A DNA stretch of 64,000 nucleotides from Rallus limicola. Taxonomy: Eukaryota; Chordata; Aves; Gruiformes; Rallidae. This document shows, in pieces, positions 36,927-48,700 of this stretch. Position 1 is the stretch's first letter. The number at the start of each line of letters is the position of its first letter. The stretch lies in assembly GCA_022605955.1 (NCBI GenBank), contig JAKCOZ010000012.1:25728015-25792014 (forward strand). The letters run 5' to 3'. The notes beneath the pieces are model-generated. The model ran no database searches, was not told the origin of the DNA, and saw only the letters and a program-made list of their open reading frames with translations. The position numbers were made by a program, and so were the translations under genes.

Positions 36927-39900
36927 TTTTTCCTGGAGCTGTACAGCTTGCCAGAGATGGTGATGCTGAACTGCTGTGTTTGTCCATGTCCAGTCTGCAT
37001 CCAACACCAGGGAACAGTGTGTGGTACAGCCACCGTGGCAGCCAGGAAGGGTCATGCCCCACAGTATCCTCTAATAAGCAATAAGTGGGACTATGTTTAT
37101 TTCTGCTGTTTCTACAACCCTTTATCCAACTCCTGTAATAGGACTTTTGGCTATGAAAGTCCACAAATGTTTTACTTGGACAAATGCAGCCCATTAGTCT
37201 CCCTTAGGTCATACAAGTGCTGAATCAAACATACTCTGGGTCCTTCCAATGGCTTCAGGAGCAGTTGTCAAAGCCTCCAGGACAGGCACCATCCCTCTCT
37301 GAGCACTATACCTAGCACCATCCAGGTATCAATCAATGCCTAATGTTTCAAGGTGCTTGGTCACACACAAGTGATCCAAGCAAGAGCAGCACAAAGGTAC
37401 AGGGACTGTTTTACTCTGGCACAGACCTGCTATAGAACTGCTACAGGCTACTGATAATTAGTGCAACTCTGAGCAACGACTTCATTTTACCTGCAGCTAA
37501 GCACTTCAGTTTCCCCTCTATTTGTGACAACAAAAATATTTGTTATTTTTAAGTTATTCCCAGAATAACCCCAGATCTCAGGGATGTCTGGCAGATTTTG
37601 GGGACCAAATTCCCACCCCATCCTGCCAATCAAAGGATGGTAGGGGAAAGTTCAGTTGCCAACGACACACGTTAAAACTGTTTCCTCCCCTCCAAAGGAT
37701 GTAGAATTTTATACTAGATTGGATTTGACACTGTATCACTAAAGTGAATATAATTCACTGTGATCTCCTTGCCATTTAGAACCAATGGCCCATTCATGTG
37801 TAAATGCACAGAGTTACAGGAAAGGAAAAGCACCATGACAAAGTTAAGATAGACTGTAATGTCATCTGTATCTAAGCAATCAGTTTTGTTTTGTCCTGGT
37901 GATAAAAGGATGAGTAAATATTAAACATAAAAAGGATTAGGCTTTTGTAGCTCAGGAATGTAGGGTTTATTGCAAAATGCACTAAGTAGCTATATTAGCA
38001 CGTATCAATCCACATGATGAGATTACAAAGGGTATCTCTCTGCTTAATACTCCATCATACATACTATGCAGAGAGAAATTAAGCAATCCTGTGAAGTGCA
38101 GTCTCAGGTAATTTCACCCACATCTGCCACAAAAAGATCTTAGAGCAGGAATGCTTAGGTAGGAGTTGGGTCAGTGCTGAACACAGCAGTGAAACAGCAT
38201 CAGAGGTGGGTTCCAAGGGTCTTCTGAGCAAGACAGTGTGAAAACTGCTTTAAAAAAAAAGCCTTCCTCACATAACTTAAGCCAGAATCCAACCCTATGA
38301 TTAGCCAAACCCTACAGCATTAAGGGAATTAAGAAGCTACTGATATATAAAGAGTATGTTTAGAACAAGGTATGGGAAAACTGAAGGCTGATCTTCAACT
38401 AAGATTAGCATCATGGGAGGGGGCATGAATAAGCAGTCTGGAGAAAGCACCATGGCAAAGGAGGAAATAAATAAATAGATGCAGGAGGCAAGGCCCTCTC
38501 CCTGCACATTTCCCATGTAGGAGATGCTGACTGGTTTGTATACCCATCCAAAAAACAGTTAGATACCAAAATTTCAACTCGACCTCCATGCCTCAGTATT
38601 AGGAACCCTGAAGTCCCTTCCTGCAGTGCAAAGCCTTCCACAACGTTGCCTCATTTAAAAATATTTTTAAAAAGGCAAATAAACAAGCCAGGGAATTGCT
38701 GAACAAAACTGAATTATAATGGGCTGTAAACAAATAATCTTTCCACTTGCTTCAGTGGTCTTTAGATGAGGTCCTGAGAGCTTTATCCTGAAAACCCTTC
38801 CCAGGCTGGAGAAGCTCATTAAAGTGCTAGGCATCAGCTGGTGGGCTTTTTCATAGCCCTTTCTGCTGGATAAAACAACAGCAACCACAAAAATAGTCTG
38901 AGCTCATATAGGGCTGTTTATAACCATTACTTTTCCTGTCAGCATTTATAATCTAGATATGATTTTATAGCAAATACTACGCTCTAAAAACGTGCATACC
39001 AGGTGAATTTGCTGCTAGAGGTATGTGTTATTGTCTAGCTGTGCCTGGGTATGATTGTCATTCACTTTGAACAGTTGTAGATGATTACAAGAGTCATTAA
39101 GCAGCATAAAATCATGCATGCTGGCTAATTAATGTGGGATTGATTCCTCTTTCAGTTACAGTTTTTTATGCCTGCTGAACTCCACTGAAATCAATAAAGC
39201 AAAGGTAAAATCAGTACAGACTGTAGTAAAACTGATATAAGGGAAGGAAGTCAGGCCTAGAGTTTCATGACTAACAGAACTCTAAGAAACAGAAAAAGAA
39301 AAACCAAACTCCCAGCTACATCCATGTATTTACTGTAATTATACATGATTACTATTATTCAGGCCATTTTTGGCAACATTAGCATTCAAGTGATGCTTTG
39401 TAAAATTCTGGGGTTCAGTAGAAAAGTAATGAAAGTGTTCAGAGCAGCGTGGAGAGGGATATGATCCCCAGAGGGTTCAACCTAAGGGTTCTGAAGTTTC
39501 TATCCTTCACTCCCACCACAAAACCAGCCCAGCTTTACAGAGCAGCTTTCTGAACCTTCCTTCCACTTGCCAAGCATCAGTATCTGCATCTCCTTTCATT
39601 ACCTGCCTTCAAATGGACAGCAGGTCTGTCCTTACAGACCTCAAGTCTGAGTTAGGAATCTCTAACTCAGTTTGAAAGATTAAAACAAGAAGAGTCAAGA
39701 CAACAAATAAAAAAATGTGCAAGTACACTTCTTAAAACTTTATTCAGTCTTTCCTGGATTTGCTTGCTTTCCCCTCCATCCCACACACCTTCCCACTGCC
39801 TCTCCCAAACCACATTTTCCCCAAACTTTGTTAAAAAAATCCCAAAACAACCCCACAAAAATGGTTTTGGCTATCCCAAGAGTGGCATTGTGCTGTGATA

Positions 39901-40497
39901 CGTGAAGCTGAGCTAACTCTGTCATGTCAGATTACGTGATGTAACATAACACAGCTTGATAGGCAAACCTGATATGACACCACAAACTTGAAGAGATTCA
40001 CTTTTCTTTAGCCACGAGCCAGTGTCATGCTTTCTGTGTGAGAGACATGCAAGAAATTTGCTATCCAACTATTATTTTAGCTATAGACTTAGCCCTTGAC
40101 CTTTCAGTGATGTCTTGAGATGACTGGTGCCAGACTCACCTGCCATTATCTCCTTGGATGTTTTGACAACAATTTTGCTGATGACAGGATCAAGCTATTG
40201 CTCTTTACAGAAGTGGAGAGCTCACTTCAGAAGTGGTTGTATTACACAGCCTTAATGATTATTCTACCTGGACAAACATGGATTTCATCTCCAGTCCTTC
40301 AGAGTTTTGAGGGGAGAAAAATACAAAAGGAAAAATATGAAAAAATTAAGTGACTTTTGACGTGTCTATAGGAAAGTCTTTGTCTCCCATAACAAATTAA
40401 AAAAAGCTCAATTTCAGAAAGCTGTATTTAGATTTTTTTTCCACCCCAAGAAGGCATTTTTAATGGATATATCCATAGTCATTGAAATTGCCCAGCA

Positions 40498-40650
40498 CAG
40501 GGCCAACATGATGAAGGGAGTGGAACACCTTCCTTATGAGGACAGGATGAGGGAGCTGGGCCTCTTCAGCCTGGAGAAGAGGAGGCTGAGGGGTGACCTT
40601 ATTAATATCTATAAACATGTGAAAGGCAGAACAAGCTGAACCATTCTATA
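40498..40650 (+). mobile_element. CR1 LINE fragment lacking the usual 3' end
   Basis: The recognisable part reads 'atgatgaagggagtggaaca', 'atgagggagctgggcctctt' and 'cagcctggagaagaggaggc', then 'ctgaggggtgaccttattaa' and 'tatctataaacatgtgaaag'. This is the ORF2 region that precedes the 3' half of other copies. After about 40640 the sequence leaves CR1, with only an ATTCTATA word at 40643-40650 recalling the terminal octamer. It is therefore missing some 250-300 bases that full-ended copies have. Confidence 0.85.
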
Positions 40651-41087
40651 CAGCCTCCCAGTCGAGATAGCAGGCAGGTCTCTTACCCAGCCTGTACACT
40701 TGTTCACATATAACAGCCCCATCAGATGTATTTTTACTAAGGAGTCACCTGAAGCTCATTACAGCCTGCAAATGGATCCTGTGTAATTGGTCTAGAGAGG
40801 TTTCTTATTTATTCTCTCCATTTGTGTTGCATATGAATTATCTAAATTTAATCTCTGCAGATCACATGTGAGTTTTAGTTTATAAAAGTTTTTTAAAAAA
40901 AAAAATCAGTTTTTCCTTCTTCTTCCACCCCAGTAATCAACATGACTATTTTACCTTCACTGCCAGTTCTGTCAATGAGGCTTGAACCACAATAGATCAT
41001 GTTGCATGCAACAAGCAGAGGATGTGTCTCACCATAACACCCACAGCTTCAAGCAGTACCTAAGACCTTCTCCTATGGCATGGTTCT

Positions 41088-41171
41088 CCTTCTCCTAATT
41101 CTGCAAGAGGACCCATCCTTCTCCTAATTCTGCAAGAGGACCCATCCTTCTCCTAATTCTGCAAGAGGACC
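41088..41171. repeat. Tandem repeat: three perfect 29-bp units
   Basis: The phrase 'ccttctcctaattctgcaag' followed by 'aggacccat' occurs at 41088, 41117 and 41146 with exact 29-base spacing. The third unit is cut three bases short. The units are identical where they overlap, which suggests recent expansion. There are no spacers between units, so this is a minisatellite and not a CRISPR array. Confidence 0.95.
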
Positions 41172-44100
41172 TCATGATGAGCCTTACCCTGCAGGATGTC
41201 CAAACCACTTGCTTCAGCTCATATCAGTGAAGAAACTCTCACTGGTCACAAGCTGGATTGTCATTAAACAAAATGAAGCTAACTATTTCAACAAAGCCTT
41301 ATTGAATTGCAAGCATGGATCAGATCAAATCCAGATCATTGCCCAAAAAAACCCAACCACCACCTCATGAATTTTTACCAAAAGATGTGTCTTAGGCTTT
41401 TGTTTAGATTTTATTGCATTTAGATAGATGACCAGAATCAATTAATCCCATTATATATATTTTTTTTAAAAAATCAGAATCACAGTCAGTATTCCAAGGA
41501 AATTATCTCAGAGGTTTTTTTTTCCCCTCCCCAGCAGCAGCTGCTGACTTGCATACCATAGCTATTAGTTGTAAAAATTTATGACAATAATAAAATGTTT
41601 AAGTCAGCCGTGCTTGTAGCCTGCACCATAGGCTGGATAGCATGCAGTTTAAATTCAGCTTAGTGACACATTGATAGTTATTCTGTAATGATTCCACCTA
41701 TTATTCACCAACCAAGTAGTGTCCCTGCTGTCTATATTTATTTCTCTTCTCACAGCTGAGGTAACAGACACCACTCCCTGCACCAGAGTGCTAAATCCCA
41801 TTCAGTTTGGGTTCATCTGCACCTCTGGTACGTGCTGAGGGGGAAGAAGCAGCCCAGCAGATTAACTGAGCAGTCTGGTCACTCAGGGTTGCTGATGCGG
41901 TCGGCAACTTGGATGCGGCTTCTCTCCACTCCAATCAAACAACTGAGGGAAGCCATGTTATTCCACACAGACCTGGGAAACTGTTCTGACATCTAGGTCT
42001 TGCTTGGGCACCTTCAACCAACAGCATCCAGAGCCTCTTGCAGTCATTGCTGAGCAGATCACCTGCTCGCCCTTCACCCCCGCCTCTCGCTCACCTGCCC
42101 CTTTATGCCTGACTAAATGCCCTGGCACTGATTGCACTGTTTGTTAGGGAAGAAGATGGCCTGAGTGTGAGCTGAATAAGTAATAAATATAGTAAAAACA
42201 TCTCACAAGATAGGGCAGGGTGTACTGTGCTTACCCCTGCCAGTAAATCAACCTTAAACACCTGTATTTGGTGAAGCATGTGCATTCCCCAGGACACCAG
42301 CAGCAGGCTCATGCCAAGTAAGACAGTTATGCCAATAAGTCAAGACAATGCTGTGATACTTCCCTTCACTAACCATACCCTACAAACAGCTTTGATTCAG
42401 ACCCAAGTTCTGCAGCTGGATTTACATGAGTGGACCCCAGTGCCCCCTTACACCCCCACTCATGCCAAGGGGGCTTTCCACTGATCCCAGGGAGCAGTGC
42501 ACAGGACCAGAGGAAGGAATGATGAGGTGATGGAAACCTCTGGGTGTTAGTCCTGGATGCATTTATTGCATTGCTTGATGGGCCAAACACCACGTAGTGA
42601 CTCAGATGCTCTGAGTCATCCCAAACTGCATCACACCATCAGCTGGTGGCCTGTAAGAAGCACCTTATATAAGATGGAAATTTGACTTCATTAAGCAACC
42701 TTCAGATTATAATTGGCCATGGTTTAGTCAGTTTGTCAGAGATGTCCCAGTTGCCTGATGCTGCACAAAAGCTGCAAAAACATAGTACCTGTGTCCTACT
42801 GAAGCAAACATCACAGGAGCACTTACATTGCCAGAAGAGGTATATCTCTGTGAGACTGGGATATCATTTAGATGCTTAATTAACTCAAAGTTACTTTTCA
42901 GACTGTTTAGTTGGCCTTGGAGGAATTTTCAGTGCTGTGAAATCATCCAAAGTAACAATAAAAAAAGTTATTTCCATTTTAGGAAGCAAATTCCCAAGCA
43001 GACAGGCAGCTGCCTAAGTGTTCTTGCCTCTTTCTTAATGTAATGAGGACACATTGATCACTTGCAACAGCTTACACAAAAGAGCTTTCTGTCCTCATGG
43101 CATTGTAAAACCCCAAGCTGGATCAGATAGGGAGTAAAAAAAGTTAAATCACGTTTAAAATTAAGTCTTTTCTTCCCTCCACACTCTGGTGGTCAGTGAA
43201 CAGCCTCAGCTCTTGCACTACCTAATTCAGGAATGAACAACTCTGACACAAAGGGAGCTACCTGGATCAGCTGTTCTCCTCAGCTGACAACAGTTTCTGA
43301 TCTTCCAGGGTTCCCAGTCTCCACTGAAGCACCTACAGGGCAGGGTTTTGAGAAGCAGACGGGATTAACCCATTCCCACAAGTGCTGCCAGCACTGCTCA
43401 TGCTACCAACAGGGAAGGAGGCCAGGTGAGCAGGCGACACAAAAAAAAGGAGGTCTGAATTCACCAAGAGAGTCTGAGGAACCCTGAGGGTGCCCATGAT
43501 AGCTGGGCTGCAGGAGACACCATGCCATGGAGTGACAAGATTATATCTCATCGAATTTCTACTCCTCAGTCCCAGTCCCAGGACTCCCTGGGATGCTCCA
43601 GACCCTCAGGGGTGACTGCAGGAGCTTTCATCATTAATCCAAAGACACAGTACTGGCAGTTTTTACTGCCTTTCACTGCCTAGGACTGTTGATATTGGTA
43701 TAACAATCTTATTTATATATTTATGAACCATTAATAAATCATTAGATGTTAATTATATTTCCTTTACTTCTCTTCCATTTTAGCTGCTCCCCTCGCTGGT
43801 CTTTATTGACATGAATATTTCCAACCCACAGGCACATTCAAAATAACTATTCCATAAAGAATGTCTTCTAAATCATTTACAAATAACAAATGCTCTTAGC
43901 TACGTTGGCAGACAGCATTCATTTATTTAAGTGATACAAGAGGACTCATTAATCTAGAATACACAATAATATAACCAACTAGTGGCATGTCATGGGTCAG
44001 AAAGTGATGTTTACAGCCTTAACAAGGACCAACAAGGAAGATCATGTCTTGCACTATTGAGTATTTATAGATAACCAGGGATGCTGGGGCTTCCAGCTTT

Positions 44101-44551
44101 TCACTGGTTCCTAGATGTTCATTTTTTAAACTTTGAAAATGCTCATGACTGCCTCACAGCTTCAGAAAGAAGTGTCACAGCAGCCACTTCCTTTACTGGA
44201 AGACAATTGTTTCAGCATTTATAAATAAATAGATGGAGAGAAGAGTTTTACTTGACATGAGAGATTCTCCACTGACCAAAGTTCTCTCTCATCTAAAATA
44301 GTCATAAACTTCTGTTGGCAGTATCAAAACAAGATTTTACCTTAATAGAACCAGCATGATGCTCTAACTCATTTTGGCTGCCAGTTTACCTAGGCTGACT
44401 AAAACATTGGAAGTATTTCAAGCTAATTTTTTTTTTGGTCCCAATTAACAAGGGAAAATTAGAACAAGTCCAGATCCTTTTGGAAAACCCACCTTTCCTG
44501 CACTCCAGGTGTGAAGAGAGTATATTCTGTTTCAGCTGCTGGGATTTATAC

Positions 44552-44608
44552 CAGAAAACACCCAAACAACAACAAACCCCAAAACAAACAAGACACAAAC
44601 AAAAAAAT
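44552..44608. repeat. A/C-rich low-complexity patch
   Basis: The plus strand is almost entirely A and C ('acacccaaacaacaacaaac' and onward, CAAA-like). It has no coding signal. Confidence 0.65.
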
Positions 44609-44765
44609 ACAGCTTGTTGAGAACTCTCCACATGACTCATCTTACACTGAACAAGCATATAACTTAAAGAAGTGAAGTAGTTCAGCCATGCTTTGAAAGC
44701 TTTTATCTCATAGTAACATTTTAATAAACCACAAGCCCAAGTTGGGAAAAATTTGTCATGAGCAT

Positions 44766-45003
44766 GTGTCCAGTGCTGGGCTCCCTGGGATAAAGAGGAC
44801 AGGGATCTCCTGGAGAGAGTCCAGAGGAGGCTATGGAAATGCTGAAGGGCCTGGGGCATCTCTCCTGTGAGGAAAGGCTGAGGGAGCTGGGGCTGTTCAG
44901 CCTGGAGAAAAGAAGACTAAGGGGGGACCTAATTAACATTTCTAAATATCTCAAGTATGGGATGCAGAGGGAAATGGCCAGCCCCTTTTCAGTGTCTATG
45001 ATT
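44766..45003 (+). mobile_element. CR1 LINE fragment with internal deletion of its 3' half (type B)
   Basis: It begins 'tgtccagtgctgggctccct' and continues through 'gatctcctggagagagtcca' and 'ctgagggagctggggctgtt' to 'atggccagccccttttcagt', exactly as in the minus-strand copy at 58868. Right after 'gtgtc' the sequence jumps to TCTATGATT (44995-45003), which is the extreme CR1 3' terminal word. The intervening ~250 bases found in other type-B copies are absent. This is best read as an internal deletion joined at a short TCT/GTC microhomology. Confidence 0.85.
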
Positions 45004-45312
45004 AATTAACTTTGCCTATTATAAATGTTATGCCTGGTTCATTCAGTTAAAGGGAAAGGTTCAGGCAAATTCACCCAGAAAACAGTTGATTGTGTCCAGT
45101 TACAGACTTGTCCTTCTCCCTAAAACATTATCCCAGAGTATAGCTGAAGAAGGAAAGAAAACTCTACTCTTACAGTCACTTGACTTAAGCTCAAGTTCAC
45201 AAGATGTCCTTAGTGCTACTAGTAGTAATGAGGTTACTCACGCCTTGTATCAGGTGTCTGTAACTGCACTGTTTCTAGCACAGCAATGGAAGGATGGGGA
45301 TGGGTGATGGAC
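45004..45312. other. Spacer between two CR1 copies
   Basis: About 310 bp of AT-rich sequence without recognisable features. A short plus-strand frame of about 73 codons crosses it and is unremarkable. Confidence 0.6.
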
Positions 45313-45729
45313 TGTGGTGAACAGTCTGGAACACAAGTCTTATGAAGAGCAGCTGAGGGAACTGGGACTGTCTAGCCTGGAGAAGAGGAAGCTCAGGGGA
45401 GATCTTATTGTTCTCTACAAGTATCTGAAAGGAGGTTGTGGTGAGCTGGGGGGTCAGCCTCTTCTCACAGATAAGTAGCAGTAGGAAAAGAGGGAATGGC
45501 TGCAAGTTGCACCAGGGGAGGTTCAGAGCTTAGAAGGAATTCCTTAGAAAGAGTGGTTAGGCATTGGAATGGGTTGCTCAGGGAGGTGGTGGAGTACCCA
45601 TCCCTCTTGGTGTTCAGGGGAAGGTTGGATGAGCTACTTAGGGACATTGTTTAGTGAGTAATATAGGTGGTAGAGAGACAGTTGGACTAGATTATCTTGG
45701 AGGTCATTTCCAACCTTAATTATTCTGTG
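45313..45729 (+). mobile_element. CR1 LINE 3' fragment (type D)
   Basis: Plus-strand copy of about 417 bp. It reads 'tggaacacaagtcttatgaa', 'ctgagggaactgggactgtc', 'tagcctggagaagaggaagc' and 'tcaggggagatcttattgtt', then 'gggcattggaatgggttgct'-type text (with one change). It ends 'ttggactagattatcttgga' and 'catttccaaccttaattatt'. It shares the 'acttagggacat' and 'aatataggt' variants with the copy at 28909. The tail 'attctgtgg' is the decayed terminal octamer. Confidence 0.92.
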
Positions 45730-48700
45730 GTAGTCAATCAGGGGACAGACCCTGGGAAGCAGCAGTGAGACCAGAGGAATCCCTCAATACTGCACTGTTT
45801 GTTTTGAAGACTTTTGTCAGGACATCACTGGGAAAAGTGACAGAATATGATGCTGTCACAGGTCACTGAATGCCAGTGGATACGGCATTAATTTCCATCC
45901 AGTGCTGAGATCAGAGCTAAAAACCCAGGGGAGTAAGGTGGGGGTGTGGAAGGCCAAGGCTAAGCCATCACAGCTACATTTGCAATAGGCAGATAAGGTC
46001 AGCTGGAATGCAGAGTTTCTAAAGGTTAGATCTATTCCTCCCTCCAAACCTTTCTCCAAACGAAAGAAAGCAAATCTCTGATTGAAAAAGATGCTTTGCA
46101 CTGGTTGAAAATGAAAACCCCTTTTCATCCCCAAACACATAATTTTCTGCTCATAGAGATCCCATCTTTAATTACCAGCTGCTGCAAATGATCTTCTTAT
46201 GATCATTAACTGCCATCTCCTGAAACAGCATCTCTCTTATCGCCCTCTGTGTTCAAATACTCCACATGTTTCTAATCAGCCAAACTACCCCAGCCTACCT
46301 ACAGTAAGGCTGTTCAGCTGCAGAACACTTCTGTTCCTGCAATGGAAGCCAACCATATTTCTTCTTATTAAATGATATCACCTCCCCCTGCTACAACTGC
46401 CACCAAAGTAGGAGACATTCAAAACAAAGCATTTTTAATGAGATAACAGCACAGTCATTGCTAATGATGATTACTTGTATTATCCTTGCAATCATTTTTA
46501 ATGAATGCTCACTAGCACAAGCTCACCACTAGCTCAACTTGCCTAAGTTAGTCTCATCAAAATAATAAGCAGAGTGTAATAAATTGCCATGAGCTCACCC
46601 AGCATAGTTTTACTTATTAGTTTATCATTAAGATCATTTATTGCAGATACAGAGATATGATGGGGTTTTTTTCCAGGCTTTGGTACCACTCCACATTTAA
46701 GATGCCCATCCTTCTGGGGGGCACATATATGTGCATGGCTTATTCTTTTTAAGCCCACAAAATGCTTCTGTTATCCTAAGAATGTAAGTAAGGTTTGCTA
46801 ATAGCATCAGTTAAGCTGGAACCAAGGAACATTTCCCACCTCCAGCCTTTCAAGGGGATCTGCTCAGACCCAAGGGCTCCGGTGGCATGTACCTATTCAC
46901 ACTCACACTCCTAAGTGAGTACTGTGGAAACATCCAGTCTCAAAATTGTTTGACTTACAGATGTTAGCAGCTTGCCTTGACAGCTATTTTAGCAGTGATA
47001 GAAACCAGAATTCCATTCCATAGCAGTACAGATGCTCCTTTTGTGGCATCTGAAAAGCTTCTGTGATCCATAGGTGATGGGAAAAGAGGATACAGGCTCT
47101 GCTTATCTGAGTAACAGCACATGTTGTCATTCACACATGAGAAACTCATGGCAATTTCATTTTCCCCACATTGTATGTTAAAAAAGTTTGTAAAATAATA
47201 AAAAAGAGAAAGGGTTCCTGAAGACAGTTTGTAAACAACAAATTTTCAGTTTAAATATCTTGGTGGCAAATCAAACTTGCTTGACTGAGGCTTGCCACAC
47301 TGGTACAAGTTACCATTACCCTAAAGTTCATCAAAAGGCAGTGGAATTATTGTATCTAACCCCTCCCAGGAAGCTCAGATAATTAGATTATCAGCATTAA
47401 TAATAATATTAGTAATAGCTATGGCTATGAAGAAAACGACTCATGAAAATATGATGTGCAAAAGCTTAGCTGTACACCTTTGTGCCTCTGTACTTGGAGC
47501 TTTTGGAGTCTCCCCCACACGAGCAGAGTTTCTCAGCTAGCTGTTTAACATGGAGATTACTCTGCAGTGAAACATAAACCATTTCACACCTCTCAGAGCC
47601 TCTGATTGCAGATAGGGAGACAAGAATCACACAAATGGAACAAGCTAATGTCCTGGTGAACTGTGGATCGACAGCATGTTTCATTTACAATTAAATCCGT
47701 ATCCAGCAAAGAGTGGAAACTGTAACTTTTAGTTCTATACATAATTTATAACAACCTGAAGGTGTTTGTAACATCTGAAATTAAATAGGAAATGAAATTA
47801 TTCCCCGAGGGTGTTGGGGGTTGATGTAAGGAATGTGCTGGAAAATTAAGGACACAAATAGTTCATGCTGCTATTGTGAGCGTTGCTCAGCAGATCTCCT
47901 TACCTGTCCCTTGCTACATCTCTCAAGATATTACCATAAACCTCCTGAGCTTAAACTGCCTCACTGCCTCCAGCAAGCTCCCAGCTACTCCTCAGAGGGG
48001 TATTCCTGGTGTGGCAAATTGCTTCTCCTGAGGGAAGCCTATAAAGCACACACTAGGGTTTTATCACTGCTGAAGGCTAGGTTAAAGCTTTTACACTTTT
48101 TTTTTTTAATGAAGTGCAGAAATATGCTATAATTATGGAGTAAAAATGAAGATATTCCCTTCCCATTGCACATCGAGGGGTTTTTAGCACCAGGGATGCA
48201 AAACACATCTCAGCTTTGAGCTGGGTGAGGCTTCTGTCACTTCTGGGCCAAAAAAAGTGGGAATTCCAAAAGCAGAAGGAATTCCTGGCCAGTTATTGTG
48301 GAAGGTCTGGCACAGGAGATATGGACAGTCCTAGCAGCAGAGCACTGTACAAACATGCTTTATTAGCTTTTGCCTCCTGCTGAAGCAAACTGATGTTTTA
48401 GTAGTGCTGCATTTATTTAAATACCACACCAGCAAGCAAATAATATTTGATTCCAGAAAGATTATCAGCAGTTACGATATAATACCTCAGGAGTTCACCC
48501 TGTGAGTTTACTTACTGCACAGGAACACTTGCCCAGAAACTAATTTTGATCCTGATGAGATCTTGTATTGACACAGAAGAATTAAATGGAAATTTTATTG
48601 TCATAAAACATTCATGTGAAACTAATCACACTGGAGCTATCAGTGACCTATAGGGAGATTTATTAAAGTATAGCCAAATTTCAAGGCCATGGGGCAGGGT

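Larger units (their letters stand above)
35913..40497. other. Non-coding block with no supportable gene
   Basis: A 4.6-kb stretch with an ATT microsatellite (35939-35954) and a C-run patch near 36906-36926. An AT-rich segment at about 39010-39175 has TAATTAATG- and CATGCATG-type words and is a candidate conserved element. Two unrelated minus-strand frames of about 120-128 codons at 36441-37194 show no domain. No transposon is recognised. Confidence 0.5.
40651..44765. other. Non-coding block with no supportable gene
   Basis: It contains the 29-bp tandem repeat at 41088-41171, T-rich runs near 41460 and 41514, a C/A-rich patch at 44552-44608 and a GC-richer part near 43230-43640. The segment at about 43690-43990 is AT-rich with TAATAAATC/GTTAATTA words and is a candidate conserved element. 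No exon or transposon is recognised. Confidence 0.5.

Noticed and set aside
36441..37194. Two minus-strand frames of 120 and 128 codons in succession
   Set aside because: They could suggest adjacent exons, but neither shows a domain or plausible splice borders. Competing frames exist on both strands.
41088..41171. Possible CRISPR-like array
   Set aside because: The 29-bp units are directly adjacent with no spacers, and the organism is a vertebrate. This is a minisatellite.
44386..44859. 157-codon minus-strand frame
   Set aside because: Its first ~30 codons are the antisense of the CR1 copy at 44766 and the rest has no recognisable feature. It is a chance fusion of repeat and unique DNA.
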